A DNA stretch of 64,000 bases from Pseudomonas fuscovaginae SE-1 (GTDB lineage Bacteria > Pseudomonadota > Gammaproteobacteria > Pseudomonadales > Pseudomonadaceae): the NCBI RefSeq assembly GCF_000364705.1, contig NZ_AQOH01000144.1, positions 1 to 64,000 of the forward strand, written 5' to 3'. Positions within the stretch are counted from its first letter, which is position 1. The number at the start of each line of letters is the position of its first letter. The notes below the pieces were generated by a model. It worked only from the letters and a program-made list of their open reading frames with translations. It searched no databases and was not told the DNA's origin. This document shows positions 37,201 to 44,074 of the stretch, one piece after another. Made by a program: the position numbers and the translations under genes.

Positions 37201-37608
37201 GTTGCGGGTGATCCGCGGATCCACCGCGTAGGCGGTGTGCAGGTAGGTGGTTTGCGGGTCGATATCCAGGCGGGTGGTCTGCTTGAGCCATTTGCGCAAC
37301 TCGCGCAGGCCGGTCTGTTCGAAATCGTCGAGCAGGCGCCGGCTTTCGCTGTCCAGCGTGTTACGGGTGGTGTTCAGTGAGTGGAAAAGGCCGAGCCAGG
37401 TGCGCTGTTCCATCTCGCTCAACGGGCTCATCGAGGCCTGGAACGACGTGGTGAGATGGTCGAGCACCTGCTGGCGGGCCCAGCTGTCACGCGAATGCAG
37501 GTCCGTGTGCTGGCGCGCGATGAAGGCGGCGAGCTGCGGGTCGATGTCCGCGGCGCTGTCGGCCGGGGGCGAGTCGAGGGTTGGCGACGGTTGTTCTGAC
37601 GGGGTCAT
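31297..37608 (-). CDS. giant LRR protein with NEL-like (E3 ubiquitin ligase) region and degenerate catalytic motif
   Basis: A 2103-residue protein of the Pseudomonas dermonecrotic-toxin/NEL type. The N-terminal half (about 1-600) holds a toxin-like domain with a hydrophobic stretch around 470-540 (LLLTPVPGGLGGIGRIV). Leucine-rich repeats span about 1575-1755 (LQVLSLENNRLRLI, LLELNLNGNPVGVLP and similar). A NEL-like region follows from about 1765, interrupted near 1990-2018 by a Pro/Glu-rich run. The NEL catalytic site is normally Cys-x-Asp a few residues before FNxL; here the aligned bases at 32017-32025 encode Ser1862-Gly-Ser1864 ahead of IFNRL. Ligase activity by the usual cysteine is therefore doubtful. 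GGGAGG lies five bases before the ATG. No secretion signal is visible. Confidence 0.85.
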   Translation of the reverse strand: MTPSEQPSPTLDSPPADSAADIDPQLAAFIARQHTDLHSRDSWARQQVLDHLTTSFQASMSPLSEMEQRTWLGLFHSLNTTRNTLDSESRRLLDDFEQTGLRELRKWLKQTTRLDIDPQTTYLHTAYAVDPRITRNSSSVFKRALDESAVTVVEVATLSLWDAARLNFAFFDFPEVKGRWISHDQGVESVSQHSLLDVDDFIRIVRELNLGADLRQRVERALAPDAALARAMGAHMHDLFRFNLYDAPRHANDNGMNRELFDALRDALARGQPWLKVEHVSLKLPDSLLSAILHVEFTIGEAIQQLFSWKPSERGHIHLPLLILRVPGVSGVYSYCAERPGGVLRHHVSQAVFEQEFKALLKDDNANRQLGWLISSLSFEQQGRLWQLLQPEHKPQGLNWAADKLYDAFHWVFPVRTLDDLAFAYQPTGQGPQQALASFYSWRFRVNVEAIAVSKGQQDWRAVKEGIVTFMHQLLDLLLTPVPGGLGGIGRIVTAALGLNLVMELFEGIEQAGQGNPEVLLQAGLEIGSMLLIGGLHGYAGRLASRRIAGEFERLDQYRMVPAVNATSRLWKNSLLPYARKRLELASAFDEHGLGRHDGKLYGRAREKEQDLTVELRYDKLLSGYRAVPDDPEAFHPPMAYDAEARRWSVSLDDSRSLSDARLLERMVALKGGTPQQMERILETSGVSRDHLEQVWSGEMPRPALVEALERFEVEQGIAGIGAANQERSLLSPASQRVLFCLLPHLPLWPEDLCLRIHDSSGELQQVHGRRQRLGMFSRSVSIRQLAQGGFVEHADAAGGAAPALAHEAGALDLILGLVPGDPLPGGQEPVVRRAQLEVVRRQLGTMARERSAELFEALGTHSGWLKVDAATSPRALSRGASAYLPVFVGGVPQAVVNLRLLCPHLSLSRLAQFLREHPLSSGQAKALLERRSVPYRLRYGLDRAQQLSALGRVLDGIRQVRSFHEPTDAWLQFMAGDFLLDRLGKGLRWVEGDAAALPVTDRLSLRRYGQGVYTTLQTRRQPSVDLSVPSQSFYLALAAALSTREQGLLGMASPTDIQSLRNGFAAYLLALRREDGSLELKLEQYRHELPVNPLAASAVPGLHTLDRRWWVRLGQGFHEVEWDGLFDEWRGRPPTVMGAYAPLLEHNGQGGWWHEFEQPWTWRGSRALRRLMGDAPAFSDEMAHQILGVSGAPDSLAGRLLFENQAALPLLGEVCRHFDLAPLPVPGDTATRLAPLVTVVRQQFPSLSQELTRAMLEQADLSECRLLLEHGRLPIGLAEEARYLSGEVDVCRLYESLCLPIERTDFNDTLLVQLLDRLPGWEPSLRIELRRNTAAGPLIASVGGATATTLRVLVKSEAGYESFALDSSGARSLATVHEDPFSAVLLALPQLRRTTLGIPHVSETVEQDLKRVMFQSVTADRNRLRRLLGQPPLMPWSHLPQRLVRLAGGALGYPLTGRAGAGGYPPGLLRKLKGLYRGCTEAQLFSILAEMGSTVEARTRAVEGLQAEYHQLKKDLAAWMAAPLVQDLDSFFADERVAPRREIARRIRRCWRRESPGPESGPLSYALVLDGLEVEDLPELSADFSHVALLSMNNMGLGGVRYLSRFLRSFTGLLTLRMERSGLSSLPNAIGQLKKLQVLSLENNRLRLIQGTAQELEGLEELLELNLNGNPVGVLPNFATLQRLQVLRLSHTGIHEWPLGLLGLRDLARVELRMNTISDLPVQLFSGHDQLCHGIDLSGNPLSSQALGSILAYRQRHEQLMNFGLEDLPMSSRFGIDRWAEGNEKTEHRITLWSQLRDLPGADVFFLLFERMSSPPTFFNVHYRGAREDLSARVWRLIEAASQSLSLCNRLFRIEGQWRYSGSTSYQIFNRLEFAVDCHEALKLEQEAAESRLLVLLRGQFRLEALRLATSIRHTSPVFWYRAYYDALEQALALPDQFNGLFTPSPVRASPKQIDEMKEQVLIQELAAQSPQSSVGDPSRTLLGEVLEELPQEVPPEPPEVLPDELPQEPVLPVEDGSSPLVRFLVANEVWSNFLIHAHDADFQRVFGRLLAFDSHPEDSEYRLLWRTRLSQFQYNRRRAAWVKYWTIRALLKEGVSALGTA

Positions 37609-37668
37609 GCTGCCTCCCTGGCAAGCGTTGAAAACGCCAGCCTAGGAGGCCAGTACCGCGCCGGGGCG

Positions 37669-38601
37669 TTAGCCGGGTATCGTGCCGCCCGGATCAAGCC
37701 GCCCTGGCCGCCACCGCTGGCCGCGCCGCGCCGCGCCGGGCTTGCGGAACACAAGGACGTTGCCGGCCATTACCGTCACCAGCCCGAGCAGGGCCGGCGC
37801 GCTCCAGTGATAGCCCTCGGCATAGGCCGAGACATTCAACGCCACCAGCGGGAACAGCACCGTACAGTAGGCGGCCCGTTCCGGGCCCATGCGTCCCACC
37901 AGGGTCAGGTAGGCGGTGAAGCCGATCACCGAGCCCGGGATCACCAGGTACAGCAGTGAGCCGACATAGCGGGTGTTCCACTCCATGGTGAACGCAATAC
38001 CGCTGAACAGGCAGTAGATGCCCAGCATCGCGGCGCCATAGAGCATGCCCCAGGCATTGGTGGTCAACGGCTTGAGCCCGGCCTTCTGCTGCAGGCTGGA
38101 GAGCATGTTGCCCGCCGAGAAACACAGAGTGCCCAGCAAAGCCAGCCCGAGACCGAGTGCCGTGTGTGGGCCGGCGGCGTGCCCCGACAACTCGGGCCAG
38201 AACAGCAGGCCCAATCCCAGCAGGCCCAGAGCGCCGCCCAGCAGAACGTTGCGAGCGATCCGCTGCTTGAAGAACACCCGCGCGTTCAGGGCATTCCACA
38301 AGGTCGCGGTGGAAAACACCACCGCCACCAGGCCACTGGGGATCCATTGGCTGGCGCTGAGAAAGCACATGAAGTTCAGGCAGAACAGGCACAGTCCCTG
38401 GGCCAGGCAGATCAGGTGGCCGCGCCGGTCCATCGGTTGCAGGCGGCGGCTGAGCAGCAGGATGACGAACAGCACCAGCGCCGCCAGGGCGAAGCGATAG
38501 ACGATCGACACTGGAATCGCCACGACGCCCAGTTGCAGTTTCAAGGCGATCCAGGTGGTGCCCCAGATCAACACGGTGAGCAGATAGAGAAAGAGGTTCA
38601 T
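37669..38601 (-). CDS. EamA/DMT family transporter
   Basis: A ten-helix inner-membrane drug/metabolite exporter of 310 residues, made of two EamA repeats (about 1-135 and 145-285). It opens MNLFLYLLTVLIWGTTWIA, the usual first helix. The C-terminal tail after about 287 is Arg/Gly-rich. The ATG at 38601 is chosen because the first transmembrane helix starts there. It is divergent from the AraC regulator gene, with 137 bp between the starts, which suggests that regulator controls it; amino-acid or metabolite export is typical of such pairs. Confidence 0.92.
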   Translation of the reverse strand: MNLFLYLLTVLIWGTTWIALKLQLGVVAIPVSIVYRFALAALVLFVILLLSRRLQPMDRRGHLICLAQGLCLFCLNFMCFLSASQWIPSGLVAVVFSTATLWNALNARVFFKQRIARNVLLGGALGLLGLGLLFWPELSGHAAGPHTALGLGLALLGTLCFSAGNMLSSLQQKAGLKPLTTNAWGMLYGAAMLGIYCLFSGIAFTMEWNTRYVGSLLYLVIPGSVIGFTAYLTLVGRMGPERAAYCTVLFPLVALNVSAYAEGYHWSAPALLGLVTVMAGNVLVFRKPGAARRGQRWRPGRLDPGGTIPG

Positions 38602-38738
38602 GGTGCGGGCTCCTGAAAGTCCGGGCCAGTCTGCGACCGGGGCGCAGGCCGGCGCTTGCATAAACTTGCGCTTTTGTCGCGCCGGGGCTGGCAGCCCGCC
38701 CGCGAGGGAGTAGCATGCAAGGCGTTGGAGAACAGACC

Positions 38739-39614
38739 ATGTCCGCACTGGATTCACTGCAAGTCTTTCAAGCCCTCAGCCGCTCGCCCCATTCGCGCCT
38801 GGAACACAGCGCCGACCTGGGCGACGGGCTGTCGGCCGCGGTCTGGAGCAACCACCACGACGCCCAGGACTATGAGGCGCCCGGCCATCACACCCTGTCC
38901 TGCTACCTCGCCGGTGGCACCGGCACCTTCCGCCGCGGCCATCCCCACAACAAGGGCGGCCCGGACAAGTTGTGCATCCTGCCCGCCGAACACCAGTCCG
39001 GCTGGGTGATCAACGGCAGCATCCGGCTGGCGCACCTGTATTTCAGCCAGGAGCAGTTCGCCCTTGGTTGCGTGACCCTGCTGGACCGCGAGCCGCGTGA
39101 GCTGCAGTTGCAGGAACACACCTTTCTCGAAGACGCGCAGCAGGCCCGGCGCTTTCGCCAACTGATCGCACTGGACTGGAACGAACCGGCCGAGCGTCTG
39201 CTCGGCAGCAGCCTGGGCCACGACCTGCTCGACCATGCCCTGCTCAACCAGGTCGGCCTGCGCCACGGCTTGAAATTGAAAGGTGGGCTGGCGGCGCACC
39301 AGCGACGCCTGCTGGTGGACTACATCGACAACCGGCTGGATCAGCCGTTGAGCCTGGGCGAACTGGCCGGGCTGTGTGCGCTGTCCGAGTACCACTTCGC
39401 GCGGATGTTCCGCCACAGCTTCGGCCTGCCACCGCACCAGTATGTCCTGGCCCGCCGCCTGGAGCGGGCGCGAAACCTGTTGCGCAGCAGCGCCCAACCA
39501 CTCGGGGAGATCGCCCTGGCCTGCGGTTTCGCCAGCGCCAGCCACTTCACCAACCGGTTTCGCCAGGCACTGGGGGCAACGCCCGGCCAATACCGGCAGG
39601 CGTTCCTGTACTAA
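38739..39614 (+). CDS. AraC family transcriptional regulator
   Basis: A 291-residue regulator from ATG 38739 (TTGGAG eight bases upstream); an in-frame ATG at 38715 with GGGAG before it would add eight residues. The N-terminal part is a ligand-sensing domain (about 1-180). The C-terminal AraC DNA-binding domain (about 190-290) has both helix-turn-helix units, LSLGELAGLCALSEYHFARMF and PLGEIALACGFASASHFTNRF. It is divergent from the EamA transporter gene and likely regulates it. Confidence 0.92.
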   Translation: MSALDSLQVFQALSRSPHSRLEHSADLGDGLSAAVWSNHHDAQDYEAPGHHTLSCYLAGGTGTFRRGHPHNKGGPDKLCILPAEHQSGWVINGSIRLAHLYFSQEQFALGCVTLLDREPRELQLQEHTFLEDAQQARRFRQLIALDWNEPAERLLGSSLGHDLLDHALLNQVGLRHGLKLKGGLAAHQRRLLVDYIDNRLDQPLSLGELAGLCALSEYHFARMFRHSFGLPPHQYVLARRLERARNLLRSSAQPLGEIALACGFASASHFTNRFRQALGATPGQYRQAFLY

Positions 39615-39621
39615 AAGTTGT

Positions 39622-39701
39622 GATCGTTCCCACGCTCTGCGCCACAAGAGCAGACGCAGAGCGTCCTGAGAGGCATTCCCACGCAGAGCGTGGGAACGAT
39701 C
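39622..39701. repeat. inverted repeat element, copy 1 (20-bp perfect arms)
   Basis: GATCGTTCCCACGCTCTGCG at 39622-39641 is answered by its exact reverse complement at 39682-39701. The same arms recur at 62944-63050. The centre holds further CGCAGAGCGTCC sequence. It fills the convergent gap between araC and dacB and may end both transcripts. Confidence 0.85.
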
Positions 39702-39722
39702 AACACCGTCAGTCTCGAAGAC

Positions 39723-41246
39723 TCAATCGGTCTTGTTGGCCAGCGCCGTCACCACCTGGTTCTCGATGTCCTTGATCGCCCAGCCACCCACCCGGTAGTT
39801 GTTGGTCAGCATGGCGAACACCAGCGGCTGTCCGGTCCCGCTGGTGACGTAGCCGGCCAGCGACGACACCCCACGCATGCTGCCGGTCTTGGCGTGCACA
39901 TTGTTGGCCGCCGCCGTGCCGCGCAGGCGTTTGCGCAGGGTACCGCCGATCATCCGCTCGGGGTTGCCGGCCACCGGCAACGCCGCATACCAGGCATTGA
40001 ACCAGGGCCGGTTGCGCACCGCCAGCAGCAGGTCGCTGAGGGCCCGCGCCGAAACCTGGTTACGCCGGGATAGACCGGAACCGTCGAACTGCTGCAACCC
40101 CGCAGGCGAGACGCCCTGACGCTGCAGGAAACCACTCACCGCCGCCGCCCCGGCCACCGCCGTGCCGGCGTTGGCGGTCTTGCGGCCCATGGCCTTGAGC
40201 AGGATCTCCGCCATGTTGTTGTTCGACAGTTTGAGCAAGGGCGCCATCAGGTCCGCCAGCACCGCCGACTGGTGCTCCACCAGCACCCGAGCCTGTGGCG
40301 GCGTGGCCATGCCCAGCACACTGCCGCCCTCGACCACGATCCCCCGTTGGAGCAGCGCGTTACGGAACACGTCACCCACCAGTCCGGTCGGCTCCCAGAC
40401 GCTCACCTGCACCACCCGCTCGGCGCCCCTGGGCAAGGCACCGTTGATCTGCAGCAGGTTGCTGCCGGTGACTCGGCTGACCACCAGCGCTCCCCCACGC
40501 CCGGTGATGGCGCGATTGACCACGGTCATGTAGCGGTTCTCCGGCGTGAAGCTGATCCGCGGTGGCTGGCGTACACCCGAGGCCCGCACATTGACCAGGA
40601 TGGAACCGGCATCGAAATCGGCATTCGGCGAGATACTCAGCGCGGAAATCTGTGCGGCGAAGTACTGCTGCTCGTCCGCCGGGTCCCAGTCGAGCCCCAG
40701 GCGCTGGCGGTCGAAAGCCGTATCGTCGAGAATCAGTCGACCACGCACGCGGCTGATGCCCTTGCGGGCCAGGTCCGCCGCCAGCGCCTGGTAGTCTTCC
40801 TGGCGCATGCTCGGGTCGCCGCTGCCACGCAGGTACAGGTCGCCGACCAGCAGGTTGCCCTGCTGCACACCGGTGGTCAGCACGCTCGTGGAAAAACGGA
40901 AGTCGGCGCCCAACACATCCATCGCCGCCGCCGTGGTCACCAGTTTCAGGCTGGAGGCTGGCACCAGCCGGCTCTGCGCGTTGTATTCGCAAACCAGCTT
41001 GCCGCTGCCCGCCTCACGCACCACCAACGAGGTCACGGCGCCCTGCATGACCGGGCTGCGCAGGGTGTTGTCGAGCCCGGCGCAAAAATTCGAACGTGGC
41101 AACGGCAACGGCAACTGCGCCGCCTGCAGGATAACCGTACGCACCGGCTCCGGTGTTGGCGACGGCGCCTTGCTCGAACAGGCGCCGAGCCATGCACAGA
41201 AGACGAGCACGACGCCCCTGCCGGTAAAACCTTGTAGCCAATTCAT
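39723..41246 (-). CDS. dacB: D-alanyl-D-alanine carboxypeptidase/endopeptidase PBP4 (DacB), lipoprotein form
   Basis: Low-molecular-mass penicillin-binding protein that trims or cuts peptidoglycan cross-links in the periplasm. The 507 residues carry the three active-site motifs: SxxK (PASSLKLV), SxN (LSNNNMAEIL) and KTG (VHAKTGSMRG). The leader ends LGAC with Cys23 followed by Ser-Ser, a lipoprotein box, so the enzyme should be tethered to the outer membrane. ATG 41246 (GGGG upstream) is preferred over an in-frame TTG at 41264. It stands alone with a 261-bp upstream gap. Confidence 0.92.
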   Translation of the reverse strand: MNWLQGFTGRGVVLVFCAWLGACSSKAPSPTPEPVRTVILQAAQLPLPLPRSNFCAGLDNTLRSPVMQGAVTSLVVREAGSGKLVCEYNAQSRLVPASSLKLVTTAAAMDVLGADFRFSTSVLTTGVQQGNLLVGDLYLRGSGDPSMRQEDYQALAADLARKGISRVRGRLILDDTAFDRQRLGLDWDPADEQQYFAAQISALSISPNADFDAGSILVNVRASGVRQPPRISFTPENRYMTVVNRAITGRGGALVVSRVTGSNLLQINGALPRGAERVVQVSVWEPTGLVGDVFRNALLQRGIVVEGGSVLGMATPPQARVLVEHQSAVLADLMAPLLKLSNNNMAEILLKAMGRKTANAGTAVAGAAAVSGFLQRQGVSPAGLQQFDGSGLSRRNQVSARALSDLLLAVRNRPWFNAWYAALPVAGNPERMIGGTLRKRLRGTAAANNVHAKTGSMRGVSSLAGYVTSGTGQPLVFAMLTNNYRVGGWAIKDIENQVVTALANKTD

Positions 41247-41462
41247 CCAATGCCCCAACTTCAACTGACACAGATACAGAAGAGCCGCGCGGCAGGGCGC
41301 GGCCCATCACTCAACGAGGCACGTAGGAAAAAGGTACTTATCGAGTCAACAACAGGAATTATGCGGTAACAGTGCCCTGGGAATCCATGCAGGATAGCCC
41401 GCTTTGCCGGGACATGGGCCGGGCAGACAGCTGCCGTTAAGGTACCAGAGGGTGATCGGGGA

Positions 41463-41497
41463 GGTTCATCCTGTCAGCACCGTCCGACAGGTGAACC
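41463..41497 (-). terminator. possible transcript end of the TonB receptor operon
   Basis: GGTTCATCCTGTC at 41463-41475 can pair with GACAGGTGAACC at 41486-41497 with one bulged base, just beyond the receptor stop. No T-run follows on the minus strand, so this is only a candidate. Confidence 0.4.
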
Positions 41498-41507
41498 GGA
41501 AGTTTTC

Positions 41508-43997
41508 TCAGAACTCCAGGGTGCTGGACAGCGAGACCTGCCGCGAATCGCCCATGGAGACGAAGACACTGCTGGCCGCCGAGGTGTAGTAGGTCTTGTC
41601 GAACAGGTTCTTCACGTTGAACTGGAACTTGACCTTCTGCCCTTCGACCTTGGTGTCGTAGGTGGCGAAGGCATCGGCCACGGTGTAGCCCGGCAGCTCG
41701 AAGGTGTTGGCCGCATCGCCGGCGCGCTCGCCGACGTAGCGGGCCCCGGCGCCCACACGCAACTGGTCGCCGCCGACGAGGGTGCCGAAGTCGTACACCG
41801 CCGACAGCGAGCCGCTGTTCTTCGCCACGTTCTGCAGGTCATTGCCCTGGTAGTTGGCGTCCTTGGTCACCTTGGCATCGGTATAGGCATAGCTGCCGAT
41901 CAGGCTCCAGCGGTCGCTCAACCGGCCGCTGAGATCCATTTCCAGGCCACGGGAACGCACTTCACCGGTGACGCTGTAGACGTTGGTCAGGCCCTCGGCG
42001 ACGGTCACCAGCACGTTGCGCTTGTGGATATCGAACAGCGCCGCAGTGGCGGTCACGCGGCCCGGTATGTCGAGCCTGGCCCCCAGTTCCCAGGACCTGG
42101 ACTCCTCCGGCTCGATCGAGCCGTCGAGGATCAGGCGCTGGGTGCCGGTGGTGACCAGCGGGGCGATGGTCGAATTGGGCTTGAAGGACTCGGTGTAGCT
42201 GCCATGGAACGACAGCTCGTCGGTGTAGCGGTAAACCAGGCCGTAACGGGGCGAGAACTTCTGCCCATGGGTGTTGGTGTTGACCTGGAACGGCCGGCCC
42301 TTGCCGGCATATTCGTCGAAGGTTTCGAAGCGGCCACCGGCGACCAGGATCCACTGGTCGTCGAGGTGGATCGAGTCCTGCAGGAACGCCGCATCGCTGC
42401 GCAGCAGATCGGTCTGTGCACTGTCCTTGGCACTGACGGTTGTCCCCTCCACTTCACGGCCATACACCGGGGTCAGGTAATTGAACGCGCCGCGCTGGCT
42501 CTGGCGGATCAGATCGGCCCGGTAGACCTTGCGGTACTCGTCGTCAAGACCGAACAGCAGGTCATGCCGCAGGCCGGCGAGCCGGACCTTGCCTTCGAGG
42601 CTGACGGTGGTGAAGCGGTCGGTGGTCAAAGCGCCCCGGGTGCCGTCCATGCTGCGGGTCAGGGTGCCGTTGGCGTTCACCGAGACGGTACGCACCTGGC
42701 TGGCATCGTAGGTCTCGCGGTTCCAGCTGTAGCCCAAGTGGGCCTTCCAGTTATCGTTCAGGTCGTGATCGACCTCGAAGTGATAGAGATCGGAGCGGCC
42801 CTCCATGTCGTTGAACGGCTCGTCCAGGCGGCGCTCGGCCGGGATGTTCAGCGGGTGGTTGGTCTTCGGGTCGATGGTGGTGCCACGGTCGAACGGCGTG
42901 AGGAATTCCCGATGCTCGTAGGCGAACAACAGTCTGGTACTGTCGCCGAACCAGGCCAGTGAGGGTGCGACCAGGGTTTCACGATGGGTGCCGTAGTTGC
43001 GCCAGTAATCCTCGTCCTCATGGTCGACGATCATCCGGTAGGCCAGGTTGCTGTCGCCGACCGCCCCGGTGCTGTCGAGGCTGGCGCCGCTGCCGTTCCT
43101 GCCCGAGCCATGGCTGGAGCCGCGGATCGTCACCGCGCCGTACTGCTCCAGTTGGGGCTTCCTGCTGACCAGATTGACCACCCCGCCCGGATCCTGGATA
43201 CCGTAGAGCAGCGATGCCGGGCCCTTGAGCACTTCGACGCGCTCAGTGCTGGTGTTGAAGGCGCGGCCCTGCACCACCGGCATGCTGTCGCGCATGATCG
43301 AACCGTTACGGTTGTCGCCGAACCCCCGGATCATCAACGCGTCCTGGGTACTGCCGAGGGTGTTGGCCTGGGCGATGCCGCTGAGGTTCTTCAGGACGTC
43401 ATCCAGGTTGCGCGGGGTCTGGTCGCGGATGACCTGGGCCGGCACCACGGTGATGGTCTGCGGGATCTCCTGCGACGAGGCGCTGGAGCGGGCAATCGAG
43501 CTGACCGGCGGCGGCTGGTAGCTGCTGCCGCCCCCGACCGGAAGGTTGCCGTTGATGGTGGTGGCGCCCAGATTCAGCGCACCTGCGGACGGCAGCGGTT
43601 CCAGGGCCAGAGTGTGCTCATCGGTACGACGGAAGGTGAAACCGGAGTTGCCGAGCAGGCGCTGCATGGCCTGCTCGGCACTCAGTCGGCCACTGACCGC
43701 TGGCGCCTGCAGGCCGTAGGGGGCCTCATCGGTGTAGACCACACTCAGGCCGGTGATCCGGCTGAAGTCGTTCAGCGCCCGGGGCAGCGGTTTGGCTACG
43801 ATGGAAAAGTCGAAGACGGCACGGTGTTGCGTGCTCGTCTCGGCCGCCAGGGCCTGGCCCAACGGCGGCAGAGCCAGGCTCGAAGCCGCCAGCGCCGAAG
43901 CGCCAAGCCACTGTTTGAGCGAATTGCCCGCCACCGTTTTTACCCTGGACTTCATGCTGGAGACCCGTGTGTCGATAAGCCATTGATGCCAATGCAT
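41508..43997 (-). CDS. TonB-dependent siderophore receptor with STN signalling domain
   Basis: Outer-membrane ferric-siderophore transducer of 829 residues. It has an extended signal sequence (mature near residue 52), then an STN domain (about 57-135: FDFSIVAKPLPRALNDFSRITGLSVVY). The TonB-box/plug region includes PQTITVVPAQVIRDQTPRNLDDVLKN, and a 22-strand barrel ends in SLSSTLEF. The STN domain and the upstream FecIR pair identify cell-surface signalling: bound ferri-siderophore signals through FecR to FecI. ATG 43997 has GGTGA upstream; ATG 43955 (MKSRVKTV) is an alternative. The ligand is unknown. Confidence 0.93.
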   Translation of the reverse strand: MHWHQWLIDTRVSSMKSRVKTVAGNSLKQWLGASALAASSLALPPLGQALAAETSTQHRAVFDFSIVAKPLPRALNDFSRITGLSVVYTDEAPYGLQAPAVSGRLSAEQAMQRLLGNSGFTFRRTDEHTLALEPLPSAGALNLGATTINGNLPVGGGSSYQPPPVSSIARSSASSQEIPQTITVVPAQVIRDQTPRNLDDVLKNLSGIAQANTLGSTQDALMIRGFGDNRNGSIMRDSMPVVQGRAFNTSTERVEVLKGPASLLYGIQDPGGVVNLVSRKPQLEQYGAVTIRGSSHGSGRNGSGASLDSTGAVGDSNLAYRMIVDHEDEDYWRNYGTHRETLVAPSLAWFGDSTRLLFAYEHREFLTPFDRGTTIDPKTNHPLNIPAERRLDEPFNDMEGRSDLYHFEVDHDLNDNWKAHLGYSWNRETYDASQVRTVSVNANGTLTRSMDGTRGALTTDRFTTVSLEGKVRLAGLRHDLLFGLDDEYRKVYRADLIRQSQRGAFNYLTPVYGREVEGTTVSAKDSAQTDLLRSDAAFLQDSIHLDDQWILVAGGRFETFDEYAGKGRPFQVNTNTHGQKFSPRYGLVYRYTDELSFHGSYTESFKPNSTIAPLVTTGTQRLILDGSIEPEESRSWELGARLDIPGRVTATAALFDIHKRNVLVTVAEGLTNVYSVTGEVRSRGLEMDLSGRLSDRWSLIGSYAYTDAKVTKDANYQGNDLQNVAKNSGSLSAVYDFGTLVGGDQLRVGAGARYVGERAGDAANTFELPGYTVADAFATYDTKVEGQKVKFQFNVKNLFDKTYYTSAASSVFVSMGDSRQVSLSSTLEF

Positions 43998-44074
43998 CGT
44001 ACTTTCACCCACTACACGGACAGTGTTCGGGTTCACCTCACTGCTTGCCTGAAAATACTCCAGGCACGTTTCGA

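Noticed and set aside
39622..39701. CRISPR-like repeat
   Set aside because: Only two inverted arms per site, with no regular spacers or cas genes.
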